From Sphingobacterium spiritivorum (lineage in GTDB: Bacteria; Bacteroidota; Bacteroidia; Sphingobacteriales; Sphingobacteriaceae), in contig NZ_CP068082.1 of NCBI RefSeq assembly GCF_016724845.1, positions 3,286,001-3,350,000 of the forward strand: a stretch of DNA of 64,000 bases, in the 5' to 3' direction. The notes under the pieces are model-generated. The model worked only from the letters and a program-made list of their open reading frames with translations, was not told the DNA's origin and ran no database searches. The position numbers and the translations under genes are program-made. Shown here in pieces: positions 1 through 9,635 of the stretch (position 1 is its first letter; each line of letters starts with the position of its first letter).

Positions 1-333
1 TGAATCATGCAGACCGAACTGCTCGAATTTGTCTTTAATAAAGTATTCTACAGCTTTGACATCATGGTTGGTGATTTTTTCTTTATCCTTGATCCACTGT
101 GCATCTTCTGGTGTGAAGTCTAGGTACAACGCTCTTAATTTTTCATTTAATGATCCGTCAAAGTGTTGTAACTGTGGAATGCCGGATCCTGTCAATGCAA
201 TAAAGTATTCGATTTCTACCAGTACACGATATTTGATCAGTGCAAATTCAGAAAAATATGCAGATAGTTCGTTGGTCGCATTATAGTAACGGCCGTCTAC
301 AGGAGACACCGCTGTTAGAGAAGATAAAGCCAT
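1..333 (-). CDS. purB: Adenylosuccinate lyase, N-terminal part (runs off the window)
   Basis: The reverse strand from 333 translates to MALSSLTAVSPVDGRYY followed by a segment with YFSEFALIKYRVLVEIEYF, which is the characteristic N-terminus of the E. coli-type adenylosuccinate lyase (the SSLTAVSPVDGRY block). The enzyme removes fumarate from SAICAR and adenylosuccinate in cytosolic purine synthesis. 111 codons are visible with no stop, so roughly a quarter of a protein of about 450 residues is present. The ATG at 331-333 lies about 13 bases after the predicted transcription start of a good TTG/TATTTTTG promoter at 352-382. Only truncation by the window edge is seen. Confidence 0.9.
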   Translation of the reverse strand, partial: MALSSLTAVSPVDGRYYNATNELSAYFSEFALIKYRVLVEIEYFIALTGSGIPQLQHFDGSLNEKLRALYLDFTPEDAQWIKDKEKITNHDVKAVEYFIKDKFEQFGLHDS

Positions 334-351
334 GTTTGTCATTTATTTTGA

Positions 352-382
352 CAAAAATAGCAAAACGAGCACGTATTCCCAA
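352..382 (-). promoter_or_regulatory. Promoter of purB
   Basis: On the reverse strand a TTG (382-380) is followed after 20 bp by TATTTTTG (359-352), matching the Bacteroidota primary sigma consensus TTTG-N19-21-TAnnTTTG. The purB start codon follows 18 bases further on. Position and spacing are read directly; activity is inferred. Confidence 0.6.
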
Positions 383-401
383 TTTAGAGTGGTAAAAACA
401 A

Positions 402-431
402 AAAGACCGGTACAAATTTGTACCGGTCTTT
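402..431 (-). terminator. Rho-independent terminator after the small lipoprotein gene
   Basis: A perfect 30-base palindrome (AAAGACCGGTACAAA and its complement) is followed on the reverse strand by a T-rich run. It sits 30 bases past the lipoprotein stop codon and upstream of the purB promoter, so it separates the two transcripts. Confidence 0.8.
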
Positions 432-460
432 AATGAGTTTTTTATACTCTCAATCGGAGA

Positions 461-679
461 TTAGTGAGCAGCTTTAACTGAATCAGCGATAGAATCACCT
501 TTAGCTTTTACTGAATCAGCTACGTTGTTCAAAGAATCAGCGATAGAGTCAGTAGTAGCTTGGATTGAATCACCTAATGAATCTGCAGTTTCAGCAGTTT
601 TAGTAGATGAGTTACCGCATGAAGCGAAAGCTAAAGTTAAAGCTAAACCTAAAAATCCGAATTTGAATAAGTTTTTCAT
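461..679 (-). CDS. Small repeat lipoprotein
   Basis: 72 residues. Residues 1-20 form a lipoprotein signal ending in LAFASC, so the cysteine at about position 21 would be lipidated and the protein anchored in an envelope membrane. The mature part is only about 50 residues and is made of degenerate DSIxxxxDSIADS-type heptad repeats rich in Asp, Ser, Ala and Lys, which should form an amphipathic helix or coiled coil, similar in style to Lpp-like or entericidin-like small lipoproteins of Bacteroidota. It is monocistronic: a strong terminator follows, and a long AT-rich upstream region precedes it. Function unknown. Confidence 0.7.
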   Translation of the reverse strand: MKNLFKFGFLGLALTLAFASCGNSSTKTAETADSLGDSIQATTDSIADSLNNVADSVKAKGDSIADSVKAAH

Positions 680-1000
680 TTTTAATTTTCTATTTTAATT
701 GAAACAAATTTGTTTATTTACCTTTAATACCCGTAACCTAAAAAGGTAACCCCGAATATTTTATTTTTTTTAATTTTTTATTTAAACTGCTGTTTTTCTG
801 TGTTTTAAAATTTTAAAAAATGTTATTTTTTATTTTTAAAGCGACTTGAAAAACAAATGATCGTTTAAATATGGCGCAAAGATGGGATATTAATATGACG
901 TTGTCAAGACTTTTATTCTAATTGATGTGTTTATTTTTGATATATTTTTTAACTTACTTATAATCAGTAATTTATATTTTGTATCAAAGGATATGAAGTT

Positions 1001-1024
1001 GGCCGGGACGTGAACTGATGCGCC
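1001..1024 (+). repeat. Dispersed repeat, copy 1
   Basis: Reads GGCCGGGACGTGAACTGATG then CGCC. It shares the 16-base core GGGACGTGAACTGATG with copy 3, and both are preceded by TT. Confidence 0.6.
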
Positions 1025-1060
1025 TTTTAATTGCTTGATTTACTTTGTTTTAAAAGAATT

Positions 1061-1084
1061 GGTGGGGACAGCAATTGACGCGTC
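1061..1084 (+). repeat. Dispersed repeat, copy 2 (diverged)
   Basis: Reads GGTGGGGACAGCAATTGACG then CGTC. It aligns with copies 1 and 3 (preceded by TT, GGGGAC, AATTGACG against AACTGATG) but carries several substitutions. Confidence 0.5.
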
Positions 1085-1140
1085 TTCTTCTCTTTACCTT
1101 ATTCTTCTTAGTCAGTAAAAGATAGTTATGCTATACAATT

Positions 1141-1164
1141 GGCAGGGACGTGAACTGATGTACT
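1141..1164 (+). repeat. Dispersed repeat, copy 3
   Basis: Reads GGCAGGGACGTGAACTGATG then TACT, with the same ATT prefix as copy 2 and the same 16-base core as copy 1. Copies 1 to 2 are 60 bp apart and 2 to 3 are 80 bp apart. Confidence 0.6.
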
Positions 1165-1282
1165 TGTTATTGTATGGCAGCTACTTCTCAGGTGACTGCG
1201 AAAAGTAGTCCTATTATTTTTCAATAATAAAAACTAAATTATAAGGCCCTTTGTTGTTAAAGGGGTTTAAACCGATACAGTT

Positions 1283-2632
1283 ATGTTTGATAAAATAAAA
1301 AATATGATGGGCCTGATGAAGTCTATCGATCTGGAACAAATTGAAAAGATATCAAAGAAGATAGATCTGAAACAGGTTATGGAGGCGATCTCTAAAATGG
1401 ATGATAAGCAATTGCAGGCTGTAACCAAAATGCTGACCGGAGGTGGTAAGAAGAAGGAGTTACCGCCTATAAATGGTGATTTCTATGATATTGATGCCAA
1501 ATTAGGTCCTGAGGATCGTGCACTTCAGTTGAAAGTGCGTTCTTTTATGGAGACAGAGATCAAGCCAATTGTCAACAATTACTGGTTAAGAGATGAATTT
1601 CCTTTTGAGATCATTCCCAAGTTTGCCGCTCTGAATATCGCCGGATATACCTATGAAGGATATGGCTGTGCCGGAGGAACTTCCCTTATGGAAGGTGTCG
1701 TTGCTGCTGAGATCGCTCGCGTAGATGCTTCTATTGCTACTTTTTTCGGGGTGCAGAGTGGTCTCGCTATGGGATCAATTTATATCTGTGGTTCAGAGGA
1801 ACAGAAACAGGAATGGCTGCCGAAGATGCAGAAGATGGAAGTGATTGGTGCGTTTGGCCTGACGGAGCCGGAAGTAGGGTCGGGAGCTGCGGGCGGTCTG
1901 ACTACAACCTGCCAGAAGACAGAACAGGGCTGGGTACTCAACGGACAGAAAAAGTGGATCGGTAATTCTACCTTTTCGGATATTACGATTGTGTGGGCCC
2001 GTGATCTGGATGACGGAGAAGTCAAAGGGTTTATTATACGGAAGGATACACCCGGATTTGAAGTAGAGAAGATAAAGGGGAAAATGGCGTTGCGTATTGT
2101 ACAGAATGGCTTGATCACGATGACAAATTGTGTGGTAGCAGAATCTGACCGTTTACAGAATGCCAATTCTTTTAAAGATACGGCTAAGGTGTTGCAGATG
2201 ACACGTGCCGGTGTGGCCTGGATGGCTGTAGGTTGTGCGCGTGGTGCATATGAAAATGCGCTGGACTACACGCGTCAGCGCAAACAGTTTGGTAAACCTA
2301 TTGCCGCATTTCAGCTTATTCAGAATCATCTGGTGGAAATGCTTTCCAATCTTACCGCGATGCAGACACTTGTATTCCGGTTGTCTGAATTACAGGATGC
2401 CGGACAGCTAAAAGATGAACATGCTTCTCTCGCAAAAGTCTTCTGTTCGCTCCGGACACGAGATATCGTTTCCAAGGCCCGGGAAGTAATGGGAGGAAAT
2501 GGTATTTTATTAGAATATAATGTGGCCCGTTTTCTGGCTGATGCTGAGGCTATTTATTCGTACGAAGGTACCAAAGAGATCAATTCTCTGATCGTCGGAA
2601 GAAGTATTACGGGGTTCAGTGCATTTGTTTAG
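1283..2632 (+). CDS. Acyl-CoA dehydrogenase, glutaryl-CoA dehydrogenase-like
   Basis: 449 residues. From about residue 70 the protein follows the acyl-CoA dehydrogenase fold: N-terminal helical domain with GYGCAGG, middle beta domain with GAFGLTEPEVGS and KKWIGNS (FAD and substrate contacts), and C-terminal helical domain with RKQFGKPIAAFQLIQ and MGGNGI. The likely catalytic base is Glu428 in YEGTKEIN, in the position used by glutaryl-CoA and isovaleryl-CoA dehydrogenases, and the ending RSITGFSAF resembles glutaryl-CoA dehydrogenase. It should oxidise an acyl-CoA with FAD in the cytosol. The first 60 residues (MFDKIKNMMGLMKS..., rich in Ile/Lys) form an amphipathic extension absent from the standard enzyme. 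The gene stands alone, so the substrate cannot be fixed from context. Confidence 0.85.
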   Translation: MFDKIKNMMGLMKSIDLEQIEKISKKIDLKQVMEAISKMDDKQLQAVTKMLTGGGKKKELPPINGDFYDIDAKLGPEDRALQLKVRSFMETEIKPIVNNYWLRDEFPFEIIPKFAALNIAGYTYEGYGCAGGTSLMEGVVAAEIARVDASIATFFGVQSGLAMGSIYICGSEEQKQEWLPKMQKMEVIGAFGLTEPEVGSGAAGGLTTTCQKTEQGWVLNGQKKWIGNSTFSDITIVWARDLDDGEVKGFIIRKDTPGFEVEKIKGKMALRIVQNGLITMTNCVVAESDRLQNANSFKDTAKVLQMTRAGVAWMAVGCARGAYENALDYTRQRKQFGKPIAAFQLIQNHLVEMLSNLTAMQTLVFRLSELQDAGQLKDEHASLAKVFCSLRTRDIVSKAREVMGGNGILLEYNVARFLADAEAIYSYEGTKEINSLIVGRSITGFSAFV

Positions 2633-2711
2633 CATGATAATTGTAACGAAAAAGTGATAATCTGAAATGCTTTACGGCATTTCAATGAATAGTTACTTTA
2701 TTATATTAGTT

Positions 2712-3494
2712 ATGATCAAAAAGATTTTATTAACCTCTTGTGCTGTGGCGTTGTTGTCATCAGTAAGTTATGGACAGTTTAAGCTGAATTCGAAGACAGT
2801 AGGTTCTGCGACTAAAGCGGTCAAAGCAGTGACCCTGAGCAACGAAGATGTTGTAAAATATACGAAAGAGTATATCAAATGGATGGATGAGAACAATCCG
2901 GTGGCTCCGGATAATGATGAGCTGGCTATCCGTTTGAAAAAACTGACTTCAGGATTGAACAATTACGATGGGCTTGACCTTAATTTTAAAGTATATCTGG
3001 TACGTGATGTGAATGCATTTGCCTGTGCTGATGGTAGTGTGAGGGTATGCGCGGGATTGATGCAGGTGATGACCGATGAGGAAGTATTGGGTGTAATTGG
3101 TCATGAGATCGGTCACGTGAAGAATGAAGATTCTAAAGATGCTTTCCGTACGGCTTTACTGACTTCGGCATTGAAGGATGGTGTATCTTCACAGGGGGGG
3201 ACTGCAGCTGCGCTTTCTGAATCGCAACTGGGAGCTTTAAGTGAGCAGATCGCAAACTCAAGCTTTTCCCGTAAACAGGAATCTCTTGCTGATGACTATG
3301 GATACGAGTTTCTGAAAAAGCAGAAATCCAATCCGTGGTATATGGCTAAAGCTTTCGAAAAACTGAATGAACTGTCAGGTGGTGAGAAACAAAGTGCTAC
3401 TCAGAAACTGATGTCTTCTCATCCGGATACACCTAAGCGTGTAGAGACGATGTCTAAAAAGGCGGAAAAAGAAGGATTCAAAAAGCCTGAATAA
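2712..3494 (+). CDS. M48-family zinc metallopeptidase, exported
   Basis: 260 residues from the ATG at 2712; an in-frame upstream GTG/ATG would add 15 residues before a clear signal peptide, so the later start is preferred. Residues 1-21 are a signal peptide (MIKKILLTSCAVALLSS, cleavage near SYGQ). The zinc site is HEIGH at 131-135 with the third ligand in QESLADDYG (Glu190), as in M48B proteins such as LoiP/YggG and the core domain of BepA. It probably degrades or processes misfolded envelope proteins in the periplasm. The C-terminus has the usual SSHPDTPKRVE block that closes M48 domains. It is followed by a strong terminator shared with yidC. Confidence 0.85.
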   Translation: MIKKILLTSCAVALLSSVSYGQFKLNSKTVGSATKAVKAVTLSNEDVVKYTKEYIKWMDENNPVAPDNDELAIRLKKLTSGLNNYDGLDLNFKVYLVRDVNAFACADGSVRVCAGLMQVMTDEEVLGVIGHEIGHVKNEDSKDAFRTALLTSALKDGVSSQGGTAAALSESQLGALSEQIANSSFSRKQESLADDYGYEFLKKQKSNPWYMAKAFEKLNELSGGEKQSATQKLMSSHPDTPKRVETMSKKAEKEGFKKPE

Positions 3495-3510
3495 AAGGAA
3501 TTATCTGTTA

Positions 3511-3552
3511 TAAAAAAAGTGGCGGCTTCCATATAGAAGCCGCCACTTTTTT
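3511..3552. terminator. Bidirectional terminator between the M48 gene and yidC
   Basis: The stem AAAGTGGCGGCTTC...GAAGCCGCCACTTT is flanked by an A-run on the left and a T-run on the right, so it can end both convergent transcripts. Confidence 0.85.
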
Positions 3553-3571
3553 TATGATGAGAACCGAAGTT

Positions 3572-5395
3572 CTATTTTTTATTTTTCTGTGCCTGTTGTT
3601 GTCTCATCATTTCTTCCATTTTAGATTGGAAAGATGATTTTTTCTTTTCAGACTCCGGTCTCTTTTTATTCTCTTCGATCTTCGCCAGAATTTTATCATC
3701 ATCTACGAATGAACGAATCAATAATTGCGTCAGGAATGTAAATACCGCACCTAAGAAGTAGTAGTAGTTAAGACCTGCCGGGAAGCTGTTCAGGACGAAG
3801 AAGAAGATCAGCGGCATAAAGTATCCGATATATTTCATCTGTCCGGTCGCTCCGGATGTTGCATTATTGTACCAGGTAGTCAGTAGGGTCGTCAATGTCA
3901 TGAGCACACACATTAAAGAGACGTGATCGATACCGAAGATTGCCGGGAATGTGATCGGCGAATCGTAGGTTGACAAATCTTTTACCCACAGGAAGCTTTC
4001 TCCTCTTAATTCGAATAGATTCGGGAAGAAGTAGAAAAAGGCAATGGTAAATGGCATCTGCAGTACCAGCGGGAGACATCCCCCCAATGGATTTACACCG
4101 GCCTGTTTATACAGTTTCATCTGCTCCTGTTGCAGCAATACGGCATTATCTTCACCTACTTTGGCTTTTATTTCATCCAGTTGAGGCTTCAATACACGCA
4201 TTTTGGCCATAGACTGGTATGACTTGTACGTCAGCGGGAATAAGACACCTTTCAACAGGATCGTCAGAATCAGGATAACAATACCATAGCTCATGTGGAA
4301 TCCGTCCAGAAAGTTGAACACCGGAACCGTGATCCACTGGTTAATCCAGCGCATCGGGCCCCAGCCCATGTTGATGATACTGTTTGAACCGTCATTCTGG
4401 GCTTTCAGGATATTGTATTTGTTCGGACCAAAGAAGAAATTAAAAGAATACTGGTTGTCTTTCTGGTTTGAAAAATCAAGTTTCGCTTTAGCACTGTATA
4501 ATTTTACGATATCTGCTTCAGCAGCGGTTTTCACATCCAGATCAGCAGAGGCAAAACCTGTCTTGCTGGTCAGAATGCTTGAAAAATAATGTTGCTTGAA
4601 TGCGATCCATGTTAATCGTTTGTCCAGCTGGTCATCATCATCACCGGATTCTTTTAAGTGATCTACATTATTTTCTGCAGTTTTGTAATAGATAGAGGAC
4701 TTATCACGCTCTCCTTTTACATTTTTCTCTTTCTGATACAATACAGCTCCCCAGTCCAGAAGGATTGTTTTTTGATCCTGAGGGATCAGGTTCTGCAAAC
4801 CTACGGCATTGATATCCAGTCCCAGGTTGTAATCATCGCCTTTCAATGTATAGGTATACTCGATATATTGCGCATCGTTATAGCTCAGTCTGAACTTCAC
4901 TGTCTTTGAATCTCCTTTGCTTATCGATACATCTGCATCTGTCGTCTGGAAATTAAGATTGTTGGTAGAGATATTCTGACCGGCAGCGTTGAACATCAGA
5001 CCAAATCTGTTGTTATTCCCGTCAAACAGGATTAACGGAGATCCGTCGAAGTTCTTTTCGTTTTTGAGCTCAACAGATTTTACACGACCACCTTTAGAGG
5101 TGATCTTTGCAATGATCTTTTCATTTTGCAGGGTGATGATTTTTTCTTCACCGTATTTTGCAGCTCCGAAAGGTTTTTTCAGTTCGGCTGAATCTACCTG
5201 ATTGGTATTAACAGCAGTTTTTGCCGGAGTTTTTGTTGTGTCAGCTACCGGAGGTAAGCCTTCTTTGACTCTTTTCAGCGAGTCTTGCAGTCTTTGTTCT
5301 TGTTTAATCTCCGATTCTGAGGGTTTCATTAAATAAAATGATCCACCTAAGATGGCGAAGATCAGGATTAAACCAATTAGGGTATTTCTATCCAT
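3572..5395 (-). CDS. yidC: Membrane protein insertase YidC
   Basis: 607 residues. It has an N-terminal membrane anchor (residues 1-22, MDRNTLIGLILIFAILGG), a large periplasmic beta-sandwich domain up to about residue 350, and the conserved C-terminal 60-kDa inner membrane protein domain with several membrane spans (starting near FNFLDGFHMSYGIVILILTI and containing NPLGGCLPLVLQMPFTIAFF). YidC inserts and folds inner-membrane proteins alone or with SecYEG. The C-terminus is a lysine-rich tail (QQQAQKNKK) that would face the cytosol and can contact ribosomes. It lies 40 bp downstream of pyrG on the same strand, an arrangement common in Bacteroidota, so the two are probably co-transcribed. Confidence 0.97.
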   Translation of the reverse strand: MDRNTLIGLILIFAILGGSFYLMKPSESEIKQEQRLQDSLKRVKEGLPPVADTTKTPAKTAVNTNQVDSAELKKPFGAAKYGEEKIITLQNEKIIAKITSKGGRVKSVELKNEKNFDGSPLILFDGNNNRFGLMFNAAGQNISTNNLNFQTTDADVSISKGDSKTVKFRLSYNDAQYIEYTYTLKGDDYNLGLDINAVGLQNLIPQDQKTILLDWGAVLYQKEKNVKGERDKSSIYYKTAENNVDHLKESGDDDDQLDKRLTWIAFKQHYFSSILTSKTGFASADLDVKTAAEADIVKLYSAKAKLDFSNQKDNQYSFNFFFGPNKYNILKAQNDGSNSIINMGWGPMRWINQWITVPVFNFLDGFHMSYGIVILILTILLKGVLFPLTYKSYQSMAKMRVLKPQLDEIKAKVGEDNAVLLQQEQMKLYKQAGVNPLGGCLPLVLQMPFTIAFFYFFPNLFELRGESFLWVKDLSTYDSPITFPAIFGIDHVSLMCVLMTLTTLLTTWYNNATSGATGQMKYIGYFMPLIFFFVLNSFPAGLNYYYFLGAVFTFLTQLLIRSFVDDDKILAKIEENKKRPESEKKKSSFQSKMEEMMRQQQAQKNKK

Positions 5396-5435
5396 CTTTA
5401 ATTATTAATTTCTATTCAATATTATCCGCAACCTC

Positions 5436-7103
<1,668 letters not shown>

Positions 7104-7126
7104 TCATCAGCTTTATGTACGGGATA

Positions 7127-7134
7127 CAAAGATA
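7127..7134 (-). promoter_or_regulatory. Possible -7 box for pyrG
   Basis: The reverse strand reads TATCTTTG, matching TAnnTTTG. No good TTTG is found at the expected 19-21 bp distance, so this is a partial match. Confidence 0.35.
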
Positions 7135-7220
7135 GAAATTTTTTCTGGATGTCGTGTTTTTTCCGGCCTGAAAAAGTAAAATGTTTCAGCAATCTCCGGA
7201 AAATGAAAAATGGCTATTAA

Positions 7221-7266
7221 ACCTGTAGGCTATATCTCCTTCCACCGATGAGATTAGCCTACAGGT
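7221..7266 (-). terminator. Long hairpin after the GHL10-like gene
   Basis: A 12-bp stem (ACCTGTAGGCTA with TAGCCTACAGGT) is extended by an inner ATCTC/GAGAT pair. It begins 17 bases beyond the stop codon of the GHL10-like gene. The T-run on the reverse strand is short, so termination is likely but not certain. Confidence 0.55.
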
Positions 7267-7282
7267 CTTTGATGGGAATATA

Positions 7283-8368
7283 TTACCCGAATTTTATTTT
7301 TTTAATGGCTTTCAGAACGTCTGCATTAATTTCGGATTCACCGAATAAGGATACGCCTGCAGCACCGTTTTCTTTCGCCAGCTGAATAGCGGTTTCCAGT
7401 TCGTGTACATCTTTGAAATCCGGTAAATAGAGACCTGCATACAGCGGAAACTTTTTATGCAGTGTATTCACTCCTTCTGATACGGCTTCCCCGATCCAGG
7501 ATACCGGTTCCCGGTAAAATCCGTGATAGATCATCGGAAATACGGCCGACAGATTCCAGTTGGTCCAGTCCTGACGCACGATGCGTTTGGCCAGGTCAGG
7601 CGTAGGAAATACGGCTGCAGTCAGGGGTTTATGGTATTCCTTAGCGACTTCAGCGATTCGGTTTACGACATTATTGATCTGTCGGTAACGAAAGCTGCGC
7701 CAGGAAAGGCTTTGTGCCGGATATTCCAGTTTATCGATGTCGATTCCTGTTTCTTTTCTGAAAGCATCTTTGCTGAATTTGCTGTAACAGAAGTCATAGT
7801 CCGGCAGTTCGCTGCTTTGATCCAGTTTGTAGTTTTGCCAGAGGTTGACCGGCAGTACCACGTCCGGATAGCGGATATAGTCCAGGTGCAGACCGTCTAC
7901 ATCTTTTTTCTCCAGCTGCTCTCTGGCTTTGTCTTCGAGATATTTGGGAACATCCGGATGGGAGGGGCAGAGGAAGCGGTAGTAATTGACATAGGCGGGA
8001 TCGGTAGCGCATGATTTTCCGGATCTGGACACTGCGTACCACTCGGGATGAGCCTGCAGTAATTCTTTCTCCCCTCTGTTCATGGTCCACATCCAGCGAT
8101 GGGTCTGCAGTCCCTGCTCTTTCGCTATTGCAAAATGTTTTTCTGAATAATTCTCGAAAAGCAGTCCGACTACTCCCGCATCTTTCCACGATTTGTATCT
8201 TTCTTTTAACGTTGCGGAGCTATCTTTTTCATTGGGTCTCACCCAAAACCAGTAGTCAAAACTGAAAGAATGCTGCGGAGATATTCCGGCTATCACATCC
8301 GCAGGTTTGAGACTTAGCGCTGCAACACTTCCGGCAGCCAGTTTTAAAAAATTTCTTCTGTTACTCAT
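7283..8368 (-). CDS. Glycoside hydrolase-like protein (GHL10/DUF187 type), Tat-exported
   Basis: 361 residues. The N-terminus MSNRRNFLKLAAGSVAALS is a twin-arginine signal (RRxFLK), suggesting export in a folded state. The body looks like the GHL10 TIM-barrel family: WMWTMNRG, HPEWYAVS and especially VDGLHLDYIRYPDV near residue 160, the acidic motif of that family. FPMIYHGFYREP and GVSLFGESE mark later strands. Substrate unknown; family members are thought to act on polysaccharides. It starts 5 bp after the stop of the CBM9-like gene, so the two form an operon and may act on the same glycan. Confidence 0.7.
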   Translation of the reverse strand: MSNRRNFLKLAAGSVAALSLKPADVIAGISPQHSFSFDYWFWVRPNEKDSSATLKERYKSWKDAGVVGLLFENYSEKHFAIAKEQGLQTHRWMWTMNRGEKELLQAHPEWYAVSRSGKSCATDPAYVNYYRFLCPSHPDVPKYLEDKAREQLEKKDVDGLHLDYIRYPDVVLPVNLWQNYKLDQSSELPDYDFCYSKFSKDAFRKETGIDIDKLEYPAQSLSWRSFRYRQINNVVNRIAEVAKEYHKPLTAAVFPTPDLAKRIVRQDWTNWNLSAVFPMIYHGFYREPVSWIGEAVSEGVNTLHKKFPLYAGLYLPDFKDVHELETAIQLAKENGAAGVSLFGESEINADVLKAIKKIKFG

Positions 8369-8373
8369 GAGGT

Positions 8374-9474
8374 TTATGGATTAGTATCAAAATTTCCCTT
8401 GCTGTCTACTATAGCAGTCTGTCTGGGATTGGACTTGCTGCGCAGGAGCAGGCTATAATAGTTTTTTTGCGAGTTTGTCAACAGTTCTGCGTCATAGGCT
8501 TTCAGATACGGCTGAATATGTGTCGTATAGGAGGGCAGATGACTTAGTTTGGCTGTATAGACCTTATTCTTGTCAAAATACAGTTTTTGTAAATAATGGA
8601 TGTTCCAGCTCAGTTTGGATATCGTATAATAAGGAGGTAGTTCCGGTACGGTATCCTGCTGTTCGGTGACAAACTGGATATAGCCCCAGCGTTCCGGATA
8701 GTGCATATTGATGACTCCTATCGGTGACCATACCCAGTTGTCTTCTTCTATGCGTTTATTGTTTTTTAATTTTCTGCTGTATTTTCCATTCTGGATTTCA
8801 TGCTGCCACTGTACACGTGAGAAGTTGATCTGCCAGTAATCTTTTGGCTTAGGGGCATTTCCCGGTCCGTAAGCGCGTAAAGATTCAAACGGAATGGCCA
8901 TTTCTACAGCCCAGTACTTGTCTGTATCATCCGGATTATTGACTGTTCCTTCGTTGTGAACAGCCGAACGCAATCCTTTAACATCCCAGTGAACGAGTGC
9001 ATTTCCGCCAAAACGGTAAGGTTTGGACAGCAACAGGTCAAAAATGGTGTTGAGTACATTTACTTCTATCTCATAATATTCACTTTGGTGTATATTCGGT
9101 TTGATAAAAATCTCAAAGTCATTATTGTGGTAAATAATGTCGTCATGCTTCTCCAGATTTCCCCATATATGTGGCTCTTCCATCTGTGCATATACATAGA
9201 GGTATTCGTCATCCCAGAGCATCTTGACCTGTGTCTTGTATGCCGGATCGGGAAGTTGCTTCCCCTGTATATCGACAAAGAGATTTGTCCAGGCTGTATT
9301 CTGCCAGTCTTGTTCAGTGGCTTTCCCATCAATTTCTATCGGATTGCCGGTCTTTACTACAGCGTAGGTCTGAGGTATGCTTTGCAAGGCCTCGAACTGG
9401 GCTATATTTTGTTGACCGGGGGAAGGGGAAACCAGCAACAGTGTACAGATCGTCGATAGCAGGATGTTTTTCAT
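8374..9474 (-). CDS. Exported CBM9-like carbohydrate-binding protein
   Basis: 366 residues from the ATG at 9474; the frame extends upstream but the chosen start opens a clean signal peptide (MKNILLSTICTLLLVSPSPG). Residues 35-250 have the family-9 carbohydrate-binding-like pattern: IEIDGKATEQDWQNTAWT, VKMLWDDEYLYVYAQMEEP, NNDFEIFIKPN and WAVEMAIPFESL, as found in DOMON/CBM9 proteins of Bacteroidota. The remaining about 100 residues are unrecognised. It most likely sits in the periplasm or on the cell surface and binds sugar. The GHL10-like gene follows 5 bp downstream on the same strand. Confidence 0.7.
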   Translation of the reverse strand: MKNILLSTICTLLLVSPSPGQQNIAQFEALQSIPQTYAVVKTGNPIEIDGKATEQDWQNTAWTNLFVDIQGKQLPDPAYKTQVKMLWDDEYLYVYAQMEEPHIWGNLEKHDDIIYHNNDFEIFIKPNIHQSEYYEIEVNVLNTIFDLLLSKPYRFGGNALVHWDVKGLRSAVHNEGTVNNPDDTDKYWAVEMAIPFESLRAYGPGNAPKPKDYWQINFSRVQWQHEIQNGKYSRKLKNNKRIEEDNWVWSPIGVINMHYPERWGYIQFVTEQQDTVPELPPYYTISKLSWNIHYLQKLYFDKNKVYTAKLSHLPSYTTHIQPYLKAYDAELLTNSQKNYYSLLLRSKSNPRQTAIVDSKGNFDTNP

Positions 9475-9635
9475 GTATAGGGCTAATATAAATGATGAAG
9501 TTAAAGTAAATTGTTTTAGCAACGAAATTCTGACCATTCTGTAAAAGAAATGTTGCAACGAAATTTTAGAATTCCTGTTCTTAAATATCAGTCTGAAAGT
9601 ATACCTTTAGTACGTATATAAATTAGATAGTTTTT

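Larger units (their letters stand above)
680..1282. other. 603-bp AT-rich intergenic region with three short repeats
   Basis: No plausible gene is seen. The left 300 bp are strongly AT-rich. The right part holds three copies of a GC-richer motif (entries at 1001, 1061 and 1141) and a small hairpin CTACTT...AAGTAG at 1181-1208. The acyl-CoA dehydrogenase gene begins directly after it. Confidence 0.6.

Noticed and set aside
1001..1164. Three repeats as a CRISPR array
   Set aside because: Repeats are too diverged, spacers are unequal (36 and 56 bp) and no cas gene is near.
7523..8014. 163-codon plus-strand frame
   Set aside because: It is the complement of the GHL10-like gene and has no family features.
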